Source of the DNA: Pseudo-nitzschia pungens
Lineage: Eukaryota > Bacillariophyta > Bacillariophyceae > Bacillariales > Bacillariaceae
NCBI GenBank assembly: GCA_037355855.1
Contig: CM074766.1
Span: 620,001-684,000, forward strand
DNA: 64,000 nucleotides
Direction of reading: 5' to 3'
Below, piece by piece: positions 32,817 to 42,857 of the stretch. A program made the position numbers and the translations under genes. The first letter of the stretch is position 1; each line of letters begins with the position of its first letter. The notes beneath the pieces are model-generated. The model ran no database searches, was not told the DNA's origin, and saw only the letters and a program-made list of their open reading frames with translations.

Positions 32817-34189
32817 GGGCGGTGGAACCGACAACACACCGGTAGGTAGGGACGTCGGAGTGTTGCACCAAGTCTGGGAAAAGCATGTGCAGGTTGGTCT
32901 GACCGAGGAATGGCGAGATGAATGAATGAATCGTGGTGTTCCGACAAGACACACACGTGCGAGAATGACAATGATGCTTGGTTGGGACCGTCCTGCCCTG
33001 CCCTGTCCTGCCCCGTACTCAACGAGTGAACTAGAGGAGGCTCCGACCCAGCAACGGTTCACGACGTGATTCGATTGTGCACTCCGGGTTGCCAAGCCAT
33101 GCCACAAAGTTACCTTCCAAGGATCGCAAGATGGAAGGACGGCACCATCATCGTTCCCGCGAAAGATATCTGTTTCCGAATGAATAAAGGAAGGAAGGAA
33201 GGAAGGAATAAAGCACTGAATCCATCAATCGTTTCGGTCCAATCCCTTGAAACGCCGAGCGATTGCGGCGTAGCGCAGCACAGCGCAGCGCACCCCATGC
33301 TTTGATTGCTCGAGCCGTCGTTGGTTGGTTGAGGATTGGTTGGTGGAGGATTGGTTGGACGCGGTTTCGTTTCGTTCCATTCCATTCCATCCAACAGAAT
33401 GAATCCAATGCCTGTCGCTAAACCAAATCAAACGAAACGAAACGAAACGAAACAAACGCCAAAGATGCCTCGCTCTCGCAAGTGCAGGTGCAAGTGAAGC
33501 AGGAAGCACGCCCGAGCATTTCCGTGTGGGTGGAGGTTTTTTCCAAGCAAGCAAGCCAGTGCTCCGGACCCAATGGAATCAATCAATCCACCCCTTTTTT
33601 TACGGGTTCCGTTGGTTCGCTGCCGATGTGCTTTCGAGAGGCACGGTCCCGTGTATTGGTGCGGTGGTCGAGGATGCCGCCGACAACTGCTCCCGGCAAC
33701 ACTTGGAACTTGCGTTGGATGATTGATTCGATCGATCCCGCAGTTTTTTTCCGAGCGCGTCGTTTTCGCAATTGCCAGTGAAACCAACGGGGAAATCAAA
33801 ACCTACCCGACCCTCAGTCGTTTCTCGTGGCAAAAAAATATTAGTTGTACCGTAGTAGTAGTAACTTGTAATTTTCATCCAAAAGTTCTATTGGTACACG
33901 TACGTACTATTGAGTGATTCAACAAGCTATTCTTTGTTGCACGTACAATAATAATTGTTGATATCATAATGTAATTCATTTTCCATCCTTGTCGTGATCG
34001 GTTCGTGATCTAGTATACCTTTATCCAAATGCAGTGCCTTACCACGAAGTACAAATTTTCGGGGGTTAGAACCATGTATAGATCGCCTGTCTCGAATACA
34101 AATTTCTGTAGGCATTGCTGCGGTTTCGGGTACTACTTGGTTCATTCAGCTCCTTGTTCTGGGTCGGGATGAAAGAAGCAGGGAGTCAA
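32817..34189. other. 1.4-kb spacer, no gene seen
   Basis: Contains a GGAA tetranucleotide run near 33188-33210, GGTTGGTT-type repeats at 33320-33350 and a GAAAC run near 33430. Frames of up to 230 codons overlap the end of the DUF4116 gene on the other strand and are shadows of it. Confidence 0.55.
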
Positions 34190-34969
34190 CTATTTCGGGA
34201 TAAGCTCGATAACATAGTGCAGGTAATTGCATTGTGTGTATACCTTGACCAACTTCAATCCGCAAGGTTCAAGACAACGGTCGAAGTGTGACCGCTCGTT
34301 TGTATTGTTACTAGTCATGAGTGAGGCAGCCAAGGCTTTCAATGCATCTTGTGTCACCTTAGTATTGTAATGCTGGTGATCGCGTCTGGAAAATTCACCA
34401 TCTTTGTGGTCATATGCAATCTTACACGTATACTCTCCAGAGAACATGATTCGCTGCAAGCAATACCGAGCAAGCGTTCCATAGATAAAATAACTGTTGT
34501 CAACTTCTTTGACTTTTTTGAGTGCTTGTGCAAAGGTCGGGCCGTTTTGTTTGATGTTGTCGAGATTGACGTTTTGAAATCCGAAATACTCCATGTCCTT
34601 GAGTAGTCCTTCCATGGAAACGGTTGCAGGAAGTGACACTTGCTCACCATCTCTCATGTAATCGAGGACGTAACGAAACCGTTCTCCGTCTCGATCGATG
34701 AAGAGAGGCTCATCCTGCTGCAGATCACTCCGAGAATCCTCCTCATCGGAATCCTCTTCATTGACGACAATGGGCTCATCTCGCTGCGGATCACGCCCGG
34801 AATCCTTGTGTTTGAGCCATATCTCTGATGTCATGCGTGAGAGCATGGTATCCGGATATTGTGCCAGAAGAGAACGGGACACTTCATAGTGGGTCCCACC
34901 GACATTGAATCGAACCGCGGCAGCATTGTTCGTGCCATTGACGCTGCTGTTTCCGTTGCCCGTACTCAT
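34190..34969 (-). CDS. KCTD-type BTB/T1 domain protein, copy 3
   Basis: Intronless, 259 codons, nearly identical in the BTB part to the copy at 15756-16463 (VRFNVGGTHYEVSRSLLAQY, YVLDYMRDGEQVSLPATV). The loop before the second half of the BTB domain is enlarged: GRDPQRDEPIVVNEEDSD is followed by a similar SRSDLQQDEPLFIDRD, that is, a tandem duplication of about 60 bases that adds about 20 residues. C-terminal family motif SHFDRCLEPCGLKLVKVY is kept. Upstream about 500 bases are homologous to those of copy 2, then the homology is cut by the foldback element and resumes after it. Confidence 0.88.
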   Translation of the reverse strand: MSTGNGNSSVNGTNNAAAVRFNVGGTHYEVSRSLLAQYPDTMLSRMTSEIWLKHKDSGRDPQRDEPIVVNEEDSDEEDSRSDLQQDEPLFIDRDGERFRYVLDYMRDGEQVSLPATVSMEGLLKDMEYFGFQNVNLDNIKQNGPTFAQALKKVKEVDNSYFIYGTLARYCLQRIMFSGEYTCKIAYDHKDGEFSRRDHQHYNTKVTQDALKALAASLMTSNNTNERSHFDRCLEPCGLKLVKVYTQCNYLHYVIELIPK

Positions 34970-35535
34970 CTATGCCAACCGTGATGCTCGTAGCGAAAGT
35001 AGTGTCAAAGATGATCAATCTGAAAGAATGGGCTTCACGACGAAACGTTTGCGGAAGGAAAAAAATGCTTCCTTTGAGAATGCACCAGCGTTCGTTCCGC
35101 GCCGTGCAGAACTCCCTATTCAAGAACAGCAACAACAACAAGAGGAATACAATAAATCCATAGCGATTTCTGCATCCCATTGGAACTTCAATGTGTGTGT
35201 AACGCGACGACCCGTCACTTGTTCTACCAAAAAAGGGTTGATTTGGAACCGATTGTTGAACTACTGCTTGGTACGCGAGCGACGTTTGGCGAAGCTGGTG
35301 GACAAGCAATTTCGCTCTCCGTTGCCTTCTCGTCTAGAAGTATTGATCAATGCAACAGCTCGTTTCAGATGTTATATGACCCGTTCTGTTACATCACTCG
35401 GATTCGGGATGCTGAACTATAGCAACAATGATGATGGTTATTTGTTACTGTACATTGTAATTTTACCGAGACCTACGTAGGGTGATTGAAATTTCCCGTC
35501 CTCCAATGAAAATCGATACGAAATCAAAATCGACA
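34970..35535. other. Upstream region of KCTD copy 3, duplicated from 16464-17183
   Basis: Homologous in patches to the upstream region of copy 2 up to about 35400. Open frames here are not conserved between the two copies, which argues against coding. Confidence 0.6.
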
Positions 35536-36189
35536 GGAGCGGTCGGAAATAGAAAAACGTGCGCACCGCGTGACAGGTTAAGTTTTTTCAAAATGATACA
35601 TATGAACTTACCGTACATACTACATATATCAACGTGTGATTTACGTATTAATACGTAGAACGAGATAAGTAACGTTCATGAAAAAATCGCCACGATTCAA
35701 ATTTAAAAAAAGGGGGAACCGAGAAACTAAAAATTGGGGTTTTTTACGTAATTAATTAAAATTACGTACGTAATTAATTAATTACGTACGTAATTAATTA
35801 ATTACGTACGTAATTAATATTACGTACGATTGGATTTAATTACGTACGATTGGATTTAATTACGTACGATTGGATTTAATTACGCACGATTTCACAATTA
35901 AGCTCTTAAGTGGGTTATATCAAAATTAAATAAGCTAGATAATAATATTAAAAAATGTACTCAAGCCTATCAATGTAGCGCTTAGGCTACTACTTCGTAC
36001 TATAGACGTATAAGGTATACGCGCCATTCAAAGTGTCGCTGATAGCCACTTATTCGGTATGTACGTACTAATATTAAATAGGTAAAGCAGCCAAATTAAC
36101 GACACAGTAATAATTTGAATAAGCCTTGTATCAATTTAAACTTAAGCCTTGTATTAAAGCCTCCAAATTCCTTTAATTTGATGACAAGG
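35536..36189 (+). repeat. Left terminal inverted repeat of the foldback element
   Basis: Pairs with 37763-38239 reversed. The outer 190 bases are nearly identical; then AATTACGTACGT and ACGATTGGATTTAATT tandem units occur in different copy number; homology resumes with AAATAGGTAAAG(C/T)AGCCAA (36077) and ends at TTTGATGACAAGG (36189). Confidence 0.85.
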
Positions 36190-36214
36190 AAGATGTATAC
36201 AGAATTCCTACCGG

Positions 36215-36249
36215 TATCAGCTGTCCCTAGAACCAGGGGACAGCTGATA
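36215..36249. repeat. Perfect hairpin inside the foldback element
   Basis: TATCAGCTGTCCC is followed after nine bases by its exact reverse complement, a 13-base-pair stem. Confidence 0.85.
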
Positions 36250-36419
36250 AGAATTTTGTAGTAAGGTTAATTAAGGTTACTTGCACTAGCGCCACTTTAA
36301 ATGGCGCTGACAGCCACATATTCGTACGTACCGTCAATTCCTGCTTTAAATCGCGCCGTTTAAAGTGGCGCTGACAGCCACTTATTCGTACGAGTACGGT
36401 ACTCAGCTCTAGTGATTTA

Positions 36420-36990
36420 ATGCGCAGCTGCTGCTTGCTGTCCCCCCTGTATTATCGACGCGTTGCTGCTTGCTGCTTGCTGCCCCCCCCCCCTGTATTA
36501 TCGACGCGTTGCTGCTTGCTGCTTGCTGTCCCCCCCTGTATTATCGACGCGTTGCTGTTTGCTGTCCCCCCCCCTGTATTATTATCGACGCGTTGCTGCT
36601 GCTCGCTGCTTGCTGTCCCCCCCGTATTATCGACGTGTTGCTGCTGTTTGCTGTTTGCTGTTTGCTGCTTACGTAAAGTACGTGACGGCACGTACGAATA
36701 GGGGGGGGGGGACAGCAAACAGCAACCAACGTGTCGATAATACAGGGGAGGACAGCAAGCAGCAACACGCGTCGATAATACAGGGGACAGCAGCAGCAAC
36801 GCGTCGATAATACAACGCGTCGATAATACAGGGGACAGCAAGCAGCAACGCGTCGATAATACAACGCGTCGATATACAACGCGTGGATAATACAGGGCAC
36901 AGCAAGCAGCAACGCGTCGATAATACAACGCGTCGATAATACAGGGGACAGCAAGCAGCAACGCGTCGATATACTACGAGTCCGACAACA
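36420..36990. repeat. Inverted satellite array in the centre of the foldback element
   Basis: Left block (36420-36665) has copies of TGTATTATCGACGCGTTGCTG-type units split by CTTGCTGCTTGCTG and C-runs; right block (36700-36990) has the same units reversed with CAGCAAGCAGCAACGCGTCG. The axis is near 36690. Related to the array at 19681-21240. Confidence 0.85.
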
Positions 36991-37762
36991 ATTGAGACTG
37001 GTCCAGTGCGCGCCCAAAATGTAACCAATTTACACGAAGGTACACTGAGCGTGCAGGGAAGGTGCACATAGTACCATAAATAAAAATTCTCTCTGTAATA
37101 GATAAATTGTTATAACCTCTTATACAATGCTCTTTTGTTAGTGGAAACCCATTGTTCGAGTGCCTTGCTAAACTCTTTTAAAAAATCACTTTTTTTTGAC
37201 ACCACAGTTCTTCGCATCAAATAACGAGAACACATACCGAACACCTTGACCATGGTGGATCCGGTAGATACCAGAGCCAAAGCGCGTAGCAAACTGCAAT
37301 GTAGCAGGGCAGCGACGACGCCCCGGCGTTGTCTCCGCCAGATCTTTGGTTGTTCTTGTTCTTTATCTCGCCGGAGTTGCGGTTTGACGGCGTCGTGGAT
37401 GGAGCCGAGTCGTCGTCATCTTCGAAGAGTTCGAAGTATCGGCAAAGGTTGTAATAGAGCAGCGTTGAGCGCCATTGTCGATTGTCGCGTCTCCGCCAGA
37501 AGATTGTGGCGTCTCCACCAGCAGCAAGCAGCAACGCGTCGATAATACGGGGGGGACAGCAAGCAGCAACGCGTCGATGGGGGTAACCAGGCGCCATTTA
37601 AAGTGGCGCTGACAGCCACTTATTCGTGCGTACCATCACGTACGTTACGTACGGTGAGGACTTCTAGCGCCACTTAAACGGGCCTTTCTGCAGTACTGTA
37701 CAACGGTAAGTTTAGAAGTACCGAATATGTGGCTGTTAGCGGCACTTCAAAAGGCGCGTAGT

Positions 37763-38239
37763 CCTTGTCATCAAATTGAAGCAATTTAGAGGCTTGAATA
37801 AAAGGCTTATGGTTAACATTGATAAAGGGCATATTTAAATTATTATTGGGTCATGAAATTGGCTACTTTACCTATTTAAGCTACATAGTTACGTAATTAA
37901 TCTTCAATCGTACGTAATTAACTGCAATCGTACGTAATTAAATCCAATCGTACGTAATTAAATCCAATCGTACGTAATATTAATTACGTACGTAATTAAT
38001 TAATTACGTGAACCAAAAACAACTATTTTTAGTTTCCCGGTTTTAGTTTCCCGGTTCCCCCTTTTTAAATTTGAATCGTGGAGATTTTTTTCATGAACGT
38101 TGTTACTTATCTCGTTCTACGTATTAATACGTAAATCACACGTTGATATATGTAGTATGTACGGTAAGTTCATACGTATCATTTTGAAAAAACTTAACCT
38201 GTCGCGCGTTGCGCAAGTTTTTCTATTTCCGACCGCTCC
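37763..38239 (-). repeat. Right terminal inverted repeat of the foldback element
   Basis: Reverse complement of the left arm from 35536 to 36189, but shorter because an internal piece present at about 35890-36070 of the left arm is lacking here. Confidence 0.85.
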
Positions 38240-38849
38240 AGGACCGCTCCAGAATAATTCGTCCCACCCGTCCGGGGGATACGGAAAGTAAGAGAAAATC
38301 AATTGCGCGTGTTGCGAAAGGTTTGGGAATGGAGAAAAAGCAATGATCCATCGTCCCCGTGACTATACGTACGGTACTGTTCCAGTATTCAGTGTTCGTT
38401 CGAAGCTCGAAGCACTGGTACCGGTACGATCCATGCGGTTCCGACTGCGTGCCGTGATTGAATTGACGAAGCAGCGTTCCGTAGGTTGGCGACGTTGCGA
38501 ACGGAGAAGCAGGCCAGTGGGGTGTCACAGCGGTGATCCAGGAGACTCTTGGTTCGAGTTCTCCCCAAAATCCCAACCAATGAGAGATTTATGTTTTTAT
38601 TCAGAGTCCCGATGCCGATGCATGATTGATTGATGATTGATGATTCATTTGTATATTTACTTCCGCAGATCACTTTTGGTTGGTAGCATTTCTATTGTGT
38701 TACATTTGCATAGACCAAAGCACAGACTCCCTCTTATCGTACGGATCCGCCGTCGTTTGGCTCTCTGATTATTGCATGTTGAATAGCGCAATGCAACGGC
38801 GACTTCTTTTTTTTTTTTTTTTTTTGGCATCGTCCGTTTCGGAATGCCG
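38240..38849. other. Spacer with the displaced part of the KCTD upstream duplication and a T19 run
   Basis: 38455-38735 continues the homology to the upstream block of KCTD copy 2. A run of 19 T lies at 38807-38825, that is 25 bases beyond the stop of the minus-strand hydroxylase gene and reads as poly(A) in its direction. Confidence 0.65.
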
Positions 38850-40337
38850 CTATCGCTTCGTCGGCAGGGTGTCCCGCGCCCGGTCGATGGCCGCCGGGTC
38901 CAGCCGGACCAGCCGATCGTCCGCGGAGCGCCCCTCCTGGTCTTCCTCCGCGAGCGCCGTTAGCTCGTCGAGGACCCCGTGCAACAGCACGGATTCCTGG
39001 AGTTGATACCGGAGGGACGGCGGCCGGACCCCGTCCGTGTGCCGGCCGACCACGATGGAGCGATCCCCCAGGACGATCGAGAGCATGGCGGTCTGGTCCG
39101 CAAAGACGGCGTGCAGAGTCCGGTCGTTGTGTTGGTTGGCCCGCCACGATCCCCTGGCGGGGGTGTTTTGCTTTCCCACCAGGTACAATCCCAGAGCGAG
39201 GCGCAATCCGCCGACCCGGAGGGACTCGACGGGGATCTCGAAGAGGACGGTGCGGTTGGGATCGACGTCGGCGTCGTCCTCGCCGGTTGGTTCCCGGCCG
39301 TATTCCGGAACGGTTTCTTCGTGGGCGGGGTCCGTCACGTACCACATGGCCAGTGCCAGACGGCGGGGGGTCCGGGGGGCATCGGCATCGCCATTGCCAT
39401 CGCCATTGCCATCGTTTTCGGTGACCGGATCTGCCGTCACCGGCAGGGCCCCGTGCAGGTTTTCGATGCCGCTCGTAAAGACGGTCATCCGTCCGGTCTT
39501 GGGAGCGACGATCGTTTCGGGAGTCCCGGCTTGGGACGATCGGCTCGCCCAGTAAAACTCGCCTCCCCCAAAGCCGTCGTCGTTGAGGTACAAAATGCTG
39601 GCGGCCACCCGCTGGGAGTAGGGATGCCTCTTGGTGGCGTCGACGGTCGCGGCGACTGCGTCGTCGTTGTCGCTGTCGTTGTCCCTTCCACCGGCTTCAC
39701 CGATCGGTCGGTAGTAGTGGAAGCAATTGTCCGCGTGGGGCCGGTGGGTCCCGCCGGGTGTCTTTTGGGAGATGTGCGTGTAGTCGATCTTGAGGGTTCC
39801 CGGGCAGAGGTTCAGGGCCCGCTCGGTGGAAGCGCGGACGCGTTCCCGGAATTCCAGAAATTTGTCGTAGTCTCCTGCCGAGGAAAAGACGCTCCTCCTC
39901 GCGTTGCCCGACGACGACGACGACGAGGCACCGCCCGAGGCCGCCAGCTCGGCGAGGCCGATACCGGAATATCCCTTGCGCGATGCGGTGTACTGGTTCG
40001 AGGTGCTCTCGTATCCCCCCGCGTCGACAAAGACCTCGGGGGGCAGGTGGTTCACCAGGAATCGGCAATCGGCTTCCGAGAGGACGTCTTCCAGCGTGGC
40101 GCGGAGGGATCGTCCCTCCTCGGTCAGGGAGACCCCGTCGTCCTTGCTTATGGCGCGGGAGACCCTCCGTTGTAGGTCCAGGGCATCCGAACAGGAATCG
40201 CAGGTCTTGGGAGGTGGAGTCGAGGTTGACGATGCCGTTGCCGCTGCCACCAATAGGGATGCCGAGAGCATCCAGGCAAAAGCTGCCTTCCGGAGCCCGC
40301 CGCGGAGTATTGTTTGCCGTATCAAAGTGCTCGGCAT
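38850..40337 (-). CDS. Prolyl 3-hydroxylase-like 2-oxoglutarate/Fe(II) dioxygenase
   Basis: Single-exon frame of 495 codons. An N-terminal hydrophobic segment (residues about 18-36, AAFAWMLSASLLVAAATA) suggests entry into the secretory pathway. The dioxygenase core at about 185-345 shows the iron ligands H201-x-D203 in THRPHADNCFHYY and H295 in GIENLHGALPV, and an arginine in RRLALAMWYVTDP at the 2-oxoglutarate position; LYLNDDGFGGGEFYW lies between them. This pattern is that of the leprecan/prolyl 3-hydroxylase group, which hydroxylates proline in secreted proteins. Low-complexity Ser and Asp/Asn insertions interrupt loops, and about 150 residues follow the core without a recognised domain. 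The gene is divergent from the lipocalin-like gene at 41150. Confidence 0.82.
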   Translation of the reverse strand: MPSTLIRQTILRGGLRKAAFAWMLSASLLVAAATASSTSTPPPKTCDSCSDALDLQRRVSRAISKDDGVSLTEEGRSLRATLEDVLSEADCRFLVNHLPPEVFVDAGGYESTSNQYTASRKGYSGIGLAELAASGGASSSSSSGNARRSVFSSAGDYDKFLEFRERVRASTERALNLCPGTLKIDYTHISQKTPGGTHRPHADNCFHYYRPIGEAGGRDNDSDNDDAVAATVDATKRHPYSQRVAASILYLNDDGFGGGEFYWASRSSQAGTPETIVAPKTGRMTVFTSGIENLHGALPVTADPVTENDGNGDGNGDADAPRTPRRLALAMWYVTDPAHEETVPEYGREPTGEDDADVDPNRTVLFEIPVESLRVGGLRLALGLYLVGKQNTPARGSWRANQHNDRTLHAVFADQTAMLSIVLGDRSIVVGRHTDGVRPPSLRYQLQESVLLHGVLDELTALAEEDQEGRSADDRLVRLDPAAIDRARDTLPTKR

Positions 40338-41149
40338 CCTTCTATTTTCTGGCTTTTCTATTATTTTGGATCGGCAGTAATCTTAGGAGTCCGTCGTATC
40401 GATACCAATGAAAGATGATCGACTTGGAAACTGGAAACCTCGTCGAACCAAAATTTGGATGATGTTTGTTTCTTGTTCCTGCATAAGAGACGTTGATGGA
40501 TATGAGATACGGCACATCAATCAATCCAATACGGTAAGATTAAGATTACGTACTTGTACAACCTACTTCGTATACTAAGCACAAGTACGTACGTACTACG
40601 TACGTAATCCTACATACTTCATACTCGTACTTCGTTTTTAATGTTGAATGTTCCGTGCCAAACAGAAAGAATGGCGCGTGACTGTCCTTTCACGACAGAA
40701 AAATGCCGATGACGCAATCCAAGAACAATACCGTAGATCGTCGCCGCCGCCGTTGTTCTTTGGCACGATCGATCGATTTCGTATCCATTACGTCGACGCA
40801 AGAGAATGCATGTGCATCTATCTCAATCTCGACTTTCACGCCATTACCGCGGGTCTCCGACTCCATCCACAATACAAGAAAGATGTGCGACCGAGACGAC
40901 AAAGCACGACCAAACATTTGATGCGGGGTATTTAATAGCTTTCAACGCACGAAAATACCCGGAAGGACGAGTCCTGGTACCAGCGACAAGTGAATACTCG
41001 CCTTTGCTGCAGAGCCGTTTCGCATCGACGGCAAAACGACAATCCCTCACAATTATCGCATCCGACGATCCCAAAGACGCAACAGCAACCTACAAACAGC
41101 AATACGAAAACAAACGCTAATCCAAACAAACAACCCATCGCAATCCACC
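40338..41149. other. Divergent promoter region between hydroxylase and lipocalin-like genes
   Basis: About 0.8 kb, with GTAC/CGTACGTA-rich sequence at 40545-40630. Open frames on both strands are short and unsupported. Confidence 0.55.
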
Positions 41150-41968
41150 ATGAACCTCGCCTCTCCCAAAATTACCACCTCGATCCTCGCTGCCCTTTTG
41201 GGTTGTTCCCTGCTCGTATCGATGGGTGCTGCTGCGGAAGATTCTGCGTCGTGCCTTCCGGTGACCACCGTCGAAGACCTGGACCTGGCCGCGTACGTTT
41301 CGGCCCCCTGGTACGTCCAGCAGCAGGCCGAAAACGCCTATACACCCCCCGAGCAAAACCGCTGCGTGACCGCCCGGTACCGGTTCCGAGACACGAACGT
41401 TGCGCGCAACTGGTGGGATTTCGGATCCCTGTGGGATTCCATCGGATCCTGGTGGGGGTACACCGTGGACGTCCTCAACTATGCCGAGGACGAGAACGGT
41501 GTCGCTCTCGGGGGGAGCCTCTGCGCCGACTACGATCCCGACACTCCGAGCCAGCTATGGGTCGCCCCCTGCTTTTTGCCCCAGTGGTTTGCGGGACCCT
41601 ACTGGATCGTCGCCTACCGGGAGGGAGCGACGGACGGATACGCCCTGGTGTCGGGGGGACCGCCCACGCTGCCGGTATCCAACGAAACCGATCCCGATTC
41701 CGATTCCTGCGGCCCCGGAGCCAATGCCACCTGCTGTTCCACAGGGGTGGGGATCAACGATTCGGGGCTGTGGATCCTGACCCGCCGGCCCAATCCGTCG
41801 GGGGCACTGGTGGAGGAGGTCCGGGCCGTTGCCAAGCAACTGGGGTACGCGACCTCGGTCTTGTTCAACGTCACCCACGACGACGGGTGCGAGGTCCCCG
41901 GAATCGGGGAAGACGAAGACGAAGGCAACAGCATCGAGCGTCGTTCCTGGCTGCGACAGCGTGTGTAA
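41150..41968 (+). CDS. Secreted lipocalin-like protein
   Basis: Intronless, 272 codons. Signal peptide at residues 1-29 (TSILAALLGCSLLVSMGAAA). The mature start CLPVTTVEDLDLAAYVSAPW followed by YVQQQAENAY and EQNRCVTARYRF has the layout of the lipocalin first strand (aromatic-rich GxW-like W in APWYVQQQ) seen in apolipoprotein-D-like and algal lipocalin proteins. Later strands fit PYWIVAYREGATDGYALVSG and LWILTRRPNPSG, the usual xYxhhxxG and hhhhLxR pattern. Six or more cysteines (CADYD, CFLPQ, CGPG, CC) suggest disulphides outside the cytosol. Ligand unknown. The C-terminus is acidic then basic. Confidence 0.65.
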   Translation: MNLASPKITTSILAALLGCSLLVSMGAAAEDSASCLPVTTVEDLDLAAYVSAPWYVQQQAENAYTPPEQNRCVTARYRFRDTNVARNWWDFGSLWDSIGSWWGYTVDVLNYAEDENGVALGGSLCADYDPDTPSQLWVAPCFLPQWFAGPYWIVAYREGATDGYALVSGGPPTLPVSNETDPDSDSCGPGANATCCSTGVGINDSGLWILTRRPNPSGALVEEVRAVAKQLGYATSVLFNVTHDDGCEVPGIGEDEDEGNSIERRSWLRQRV

Positions 41969-42785
41969 AGTAGATTGCGGTGAAGAGCAGTGATGTCATG
42001 TCATGTGAAGTAAAGTCAAGTAAAGTCACGGCAAGTGAAATGAACTGAACTGAACTGAAATGAAATGAAACGATTCCGTAGCACGACAACGGAGGCCCTT
42101 CGCAACGTGAAATTCGGATGGATCGACCGGAGAGTGGAACGAACCGCGAAACTAGTGAACAAACGACGGCATTCGGTTTGCACAAAGTTCGGCGGGTAAC
42201 CATCTCGACTCGACTTGTCGGGGTATAGTTGTCGTAAATTTTCAATACACGTAACTATTGAATCAACACTGTCGTTGCGTTTTGTATTTGTGCTACACGT
42301 AACTACGTAGTGTATGTGTAGTATACTTGAAAAAAATAATGATTGTTTTGCCGCACTTGCCAATACAAGACGGATTGTCTTGACATGATGCTGATGGTTA
42401 AGTACTGACTGACTTTTTAAACTAGACAAATACGTAGTAATGCGTATTGAGATCGTCTAGTGGCATCCGTGAACAACAAATAGTAGCACCAGTGGTACGG
42501 AGTAAGGACGACGTGGTGTGTTTTTGAAAAATGTTGAGAAGCTACTACTAGAGTCCCACAAGAGGAAGAACATTAAGACTACGGTACTGAAACGGATTGC
42601 CAATCAGTTCTGATTTTATTTGTTATGTTCGAAACATCAGAGTCTTTGGTTGGGACTGTTGACGAGTGAACAAAGGAGAGCACCAGATATGGAAGGTCCA
42701 ATGGCAAGTCAGGACAAAGACAAGAGTTGTCTTTATATTTACAGAACTGATAGCAACGAATCGTGCATTGCAGCAGAGCGTTATC
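41969..42785. other. Intergenic, pentamer-rich, no gene seen
   Basis: 41990-42070 is made of GTCAT/AAGTAAAGTC/GAACT/GAAAT pentamer-like repeats. The remainder is AT-rich without a supported frame. Confidence 0.5.
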
Positions 42786-42857
42786 TCCGTCATAGTATAG
42801 TGGCTAGTATCCCCGCCTGTCACGCGGGAGACCGGGATTCGATTCCCCGTGACGGAA
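42786..42857 (+). tRNA. tRNA-Asp (anticodon GTC)
   Basis: Cloverleaf: acceptor TCCGTCA/TGACGGA, D arm with AGTATAGTGGCTAGTAT, anticodon stem CCCGC/GCGGG around CTGTCAC, T arm with GGTTCGATTC-like CGGGATTCGATTCCCCG. The D and T arms carry good A- and B-box promoters. A TTTT terminator follows at 42859-42862. No intron. The base after the acceptor is A, whereas G73 is the common tRNA-Asp identity base. Confidence 0.95.

Larger units (their letters stand above)
35536..38239. mobile_element. 2.7-kb foldback-type element with long terminal inverted repeats
   Basis: The ends are inverted copies of each other, starting GGAGCGGTCGGAAATAG at 35536 and ending with its reverse complement at 38239. The interior holds tandem ACGTACGATTGGATTTAATT units, hairpin words, an array of GTATTATCGACGCGTTGCTG units inverted around about 36690, and a unique stretch at about 37000-37510. 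No transposase is present, so the element would be non-autonomous. Long, repeat-rich inverted ends are typical of foldback or Mutator-like non-autonomous transposons. I could not define a target-site duplication; an extra GGACCGCTCCA copy follows the right end at 38241. The insertion splits the upstream region of KCTD copy 3. Confidence 0.8.

Noticed and set aside
36420..37067. Cys/Ala/Leu-rich frames of 90-170 codons
   Set aside because: They are translations of the satellite units in the foldback element.
38979..40175. 398-codon plus frame over the hydroxylase gene
   Set aside because: Antisense shadow of the dioxygenase frame with its iron ligands.
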